A stretch of DNA of 7,599 nucleotides from positions 1 to 7,599 of the forward strand of contig DJPL01000049.1 in assembly GCA_002437415.1 (NCBI GenBank). The letters run 5' to 3'. Shown one piece after another: positions 5,968 through 7,599 of this stretch (position 1 is the stretch's first letter; each line of letters opens with the position of its first letter). Origin of the DNA: Ruminococcaceae bacterium UBA6413 (GTDB taxonomy: Bacteria > Bacillota > Clostridia > Oscillospirales > Ruminococcaceae). The notes below the pieces were generated by a model. It worked only from the letters and a program-made list of their open reading frames with translations, searched no databases and was not told the DNA's origin. Made by a program: the position numbers and the translations under genes.

Positions 5968-7065
5968 ATGCGACAGAAACTAAAGGCGGCAGGCGGCATT
6001 ATAGCCGCTGTTACGCTTTTTTCAAATATAACATACAGCGGTGTATGCGCCGAAAAGTATATCCCGACAAATTCTGTCTGTTATCCGCTGAGCTGTGCGG
6101 TCGATTATGACCGACCCGAGCTTTATGTATGCGGCACGCCTTTCGGCATAAAGCTGCTGACTGACGGAGTGATAGTGACGGGATTTGCAAAAATCGGGGA
6201 CGGCGGCAACGCTTTTGAGCTTTCACCCGCAGGCAGGGCGGGAATAGAAAAAGGCGATATTATAACAGGAGTAAACGGCGAAAAGATAACATCGTCCGAA
6301 AATATGAGCGAGCTTATAGCGGCAAGCGGGGAGAGTGCAGAGCTTACCTATACAAGAGATGATACCGAATATACGGCGACGGTGGAAATAAAGCGCGATA
6401 CGGACGGTCAGCCGAGAATAGGACTGTGGGTGCGTGACAGTACGGCGGGAATTGGAACTATGACGTTCAGCGTCCCTGAGAGCGGCGGCTGTGTGGGGCT
6501 TGGTCATGCGGTCTGTGATGTCGATACGGGAGATATACTTCCGCTCGGAAGCGGTCAGATAGTGCCTGCGGTGATCACAGGCGTAATAAGGGGAGAATGT
6601 AATTCGCCCGGAGAGCTCTGCGGGACGTTGACACCCACACAGGTAGACGGCAGTATTACCGATAACTGCGACTGCGGACTGTATGCGTTGTCAGATAAAG
6701 ATGATACTGAGTATGATACTATGCCGCTTGCATTCAGCAATGAGGTACAATGCGGAAAGGCGTATATCTTGTCAACTATCGACCCAGAAGCACCGAAAAA
6801 GTACAGTGTGGAAATAGAGAGCATAGATATTAACGGAAGCGACAATAAAAATATGGTGATCAGGGTAACAGACAGTGAGCTTATCGAAAAGACAGGCGGG
6901 ATAGTGCAGGGTATGAGCGGAAGTCCTATAGTGCAGAACGGACGGCTTGTCGGTGCTGTAACTCATGTATTTATAAGTGACCCGACACACGGATACGGAA
7001 TTTTTGCTCAGACAATGTACGAGCATTTGATCGAAATAAGCGAAAGCGCTGAAGACGCGGCATAA
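5968..7065 (+). CDS. spoIVB: SpoIVB-type S55 peptidase with PDZ domain
   Basis: The 365-residue protein has a short N-terminal hydrophobic segment (about 7-26) serving as signal or anchor. A region around PFGIKLLTDGVIVTGF (58-73) is typical of SpoIVB. A PDZ domain lies at about 74-140 (SPAGRAGIEKGDIITGVNG), followed by the S55 protease domain. H180 in GLGHAV, D302 in VTDSEL and S317 in QGMSGSP match the catalytic triad; the D-to-S spacing of 15 equals that of the Bacillus D363 and S378. In sporulating bacteria SpoIVB crosses from the forespore and triggers pro-sigma-K processing. The start is set by AGGA at 5957-5960. At 365 residues it is shorter than the Bacillus protein (about 426) and has eleven cysteines. 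The usual neighbour spo0A does not follow. Confidence 0.88.
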   Translation: MRQKLKAAGGIIAAVTLFSNITYSGVCAEKYIPTNSVCYPLSCAVDYDRPELYVCGTPFGIKLLTDGVIVTGFAKIGDGGNAFELSPAGRAGIEKGDIITGVNGEKITSSENMSELIAASGESAELTYTRDDTEYTATVEIKRDTDGQPRIGLWVRDSTAGIGTMTFSVPESGGCVGLGHAVCDVDTGDILPLGSGQIVPAVITGVIRGECNSPGELCGTLTPTQVDGSITDNCDCGLYALSDKDDTEYDTMPLAFSNEVQCGKAYILSTIDPEAPKKYSVEIESIDINGSDNKNMVIRVTDSELIEKTGGIVQGMSGSPIVQNGRLVGAVTHVFISDPTHGYGIFAQTMYEHLIEISESAEDAA

Positions 7066-7070
7066 AAATA

Positions 7071-7099
7071 GTGAGGTCGGAGTTTTGCTCCGACCTCAC
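7071..7099. terminator. 12-bp perfect hairpin after spoIVB
   Basis: GTGAGGTCGGAG (7071-7082) pairs perfectly with CTCCGACCTCAC (7088-7099) around TTTTG. On the plus strand the hairpin is not followed by a T-run (the next bases are AGTCTGTC), so it is a poor intrinsic terminator for spoIVB. On the minus strand it is followed by TATTTTTAT, a good U-tract, so it could end transcripts coming from the right. Confidence 0.65.
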
Positions 7100-7122
7100 A
7101 GTCTGTCAAAAGCTTATTTTGG

Positions 7123-7227
7123 TTGAAATGTCATATAGTCGGTACAGCTGAAAATGGTTTTAATGCTGATAAATATTTTTTGGTTACGGTTGATAATGGA
7201 CAGATTAAAAAGTTTGATGAATGGTAG
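7123..7227 (+). pseudogene. 3' remnant of an NTF2/SnoaL-like gene
   Basis: The frame ending at TAG 7225-7227 reads like a real protein terminus: CHIVGTAENGFNADKYFL, then VTVDNGQIKKFDEW and stop. The pattern of an alternating beta strand, then DNGQI and an aromatic-acidic end, resembles the last two strands of NTF2/SnoaL-like folds. No matching N-terminal part precedes it; upstream the frame runs into the spoIVB hairpin and a stop at 7072-7074. There is no ribosome binding site, and TTG at 7123 is only the first conceivable start. I read this as the tail of a gene lost by deletion or insertion. It could also be a short unrelated peptide. Confidence 0.4.
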
Positions 7228-7233
7228 AAATTA

Positions 7234-7400
7234 GTGCGGCGGACGGGGCAAGCAAGGCAAGGACGTCTGAAATGTGTGTGCACAGAGTTTAAGCATGGAC
7301 GCTTATGAGTGGTCGAACCCAGTCGGTGCAGGACGCACCGACCATAAACGACCACGATTGCAATGGACGCAAAACCATGCAAGCACACACAGCACCGCAC
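7234..7400 (+). ncRNA. Candidate structured non-coding RNA with GGAC-loop hairpins
   Basis: Six or more mutually compatible helices fill this block. P1 pairs 7234-7239 with 7395-7400. P2 pairs 7240-7245 with 7264-7269 (one G-T pair). P3 pairs 7273-7281 with 7383-7391. Inside P3 lie P4 (7290-7294/7301-7305, loop ATGGAC), P5 (7309-7315/7349-7355) continuing as P6 (7322-7329/7335-7342, loop AGGAC), and P7 (7358-7361/7369-7372, loop AATGGAC). This is a multibranch fold of the kind seen in functional RNAs. The plus strand is favoured weakly by the G-T pair and the GGA loops. No clear promoter is visible just upstream. I do not recognise an RNA class, and the 3' boundary is open. Confidence 0.55.
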
Positions 7401-7401
7401 C

Positions 7402-7570
7402 CTACGGGAAAAGGAAACGATAGTAGATATATCGAATTGCCAGAGCGTACAAATATAATGCGGCAGTACCGTTAAATATATCGCTGGCACCGTTGAAAAC
7501 AGTTTGCGTGCTGTTAAGGTGTTAATAATTTCGTGAGTATATCAGTGCAACTGCATTATCACCGAAATTT
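7402..7570. other. AT-rich stretch with further inverted repeats, no complete gene
   Basis: This stretch after the compact RNA block holds several smaller stems. These are CGATA/TATCG (7418-7422/7430-7434), TGCCA with GCG against CGC with TGGCA (7438-7447/7482-7489, GA bulge), AACAG/CTGTT (7498-7502/7511-7515) and AATTTCGTGA against TCACCGAAATT (7527-7536/7559-7569, one bulge). They may be extra domains of the same RNA or unrelated repeats. All plus frames carry frequent stops, and no ribosome binding site with a plausible start is visible. Confidence 0.35.
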
Positions 7571-7599
7571 TCAAAAAACGCACTATCCTGAGATATCTG
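7522..7599 (-). CDS. Possible 3' end of a gene entering from the right edge
   Basis: On the minus strand the frame ending at TAA 7524-7522 gives about 25 residues that read plausibly as protein (QDSAFFENFGDNAVALIYSR, then NY and stop). The fragment is too short to assign to a family, and an open frame of this length is expected by chance about one time in three. If real, its transcript would run toward the hairpin at 7071-7099, whose U-tract faces that way. It competes with the stem at 7527-7569 as an explanation of the same bases. Confidence 0.2.
   Translation of the reverse strand, partial: QISQDSAFFENFGDNAVALIYSRNY

Noticed and set aside
5796..6110. 104-codon plus-strand frame overlapping the spoIVB start
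   Set aside because: It overlaps the well-supported spoIVB frame, lacks a ribosome binding site and crosses the divergent promoter region.
7300..7345. tRNA on the minus strand (GGGTTCGACC resembles a T-arm)
   Set aside because: No acceptor, D and anticodon arms can be drawn around it; the bases are better explained by P5 and P6.
7234..7400. Group II intron 5' end (GTGCG at 7234)
   Set aside because: The first bases pair fully in the P1 helix with 7395-7400, which group II introns do not do. No domain V-like hairpin or reverse transcriptase is visible. The window ends at 7599, so this cannot be excluded completely.
7234..7400. Retron msr/msd RNA
   Set aside because: The terminal inverted repeat is suggestive, but no reverse transcriptase follows on either strand within the window, and no branching-guanosine context was seen next to P1.
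7131..7490. 119-codon minus-strand reading frame
   Set aside because: It starts at GTG without a ribosome binding site, has a cysteine/histidine-rich composition unlike protein, and spans the gene remnant and all the RNA helices.
7071..7599. CRISPR array suggested by the regular GGACG spacing
   Set aside because: The shared unit is only five bases; there are no 20-40 base repeats separated by spacers.

Overview
The window looks like chromosomal DNA from a Gram-positive anaerobe of the class Clostridia, most likely a Ruminococcus-like gut or rumen fibre degrader. The basis is purine-rich AGGAG-type ribosome binding sites, a lipoprotein endoglucanase beside a GH43 glycosidase, a DUF1540 mini-protein, and a spore-type SpoIVB protease. 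The assignment is inferred from gene families and style, not from a marker gene.

Layout. (1) 1-3526, plus strand: a plant-polysaccharide operon. An extended -10 promoter with two large inverted repeats precedes a cytoplasmic GH43 enzyme, an AraC-type regulator and a lipoprotein GH5 glucanase, closed by a hairpin terminator. GH5 would cut beta-glucan or xylan-type polymer at the cell surface and GH43 would trim imported oligosaccharides. The AraC protein is probably the local sensor. No transporter is present. (2) 5814-3488, minus strand: a good promoter, then a four-TM protein of unknown function, a uridine-phosphorylase-family enzyme and a HAD phosphatase that overlaps it by 11 bases. These two enzymes suggest pyrimidine nucleotide salvage. 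A 56-residue cysteine-rich DUF1540 gene follows, with its own promoter and a palindrome at the predicted transcription start. It shares a bidirectional terminator with the GH5 operon. (3) 5881-7065, plus strand: SpoIVB with signal/anchor, PDZ and S55 peptidase domains, divergent from region 2. (4) 7066-7599: no convincing complete gene. It holds a strong hairpin, the apparent 3' remnant of an NTF2/SnoaL-like gene, then a compact, highly base-paired block at 7234-7400.

That block is the most unusual part of the window. It has nested long-range helices and three hairpins whose loops all contain GGAC. The pentamer GGACG occurs five times in 129 bases, and there is a possible pseudoknot. I read it as a candidate structured non-coding RNA of a class I do not recognise. 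Further hairpins continue toward the window edge, so the element may be larger. Strand and boundaries are not settled by this sequence alone.
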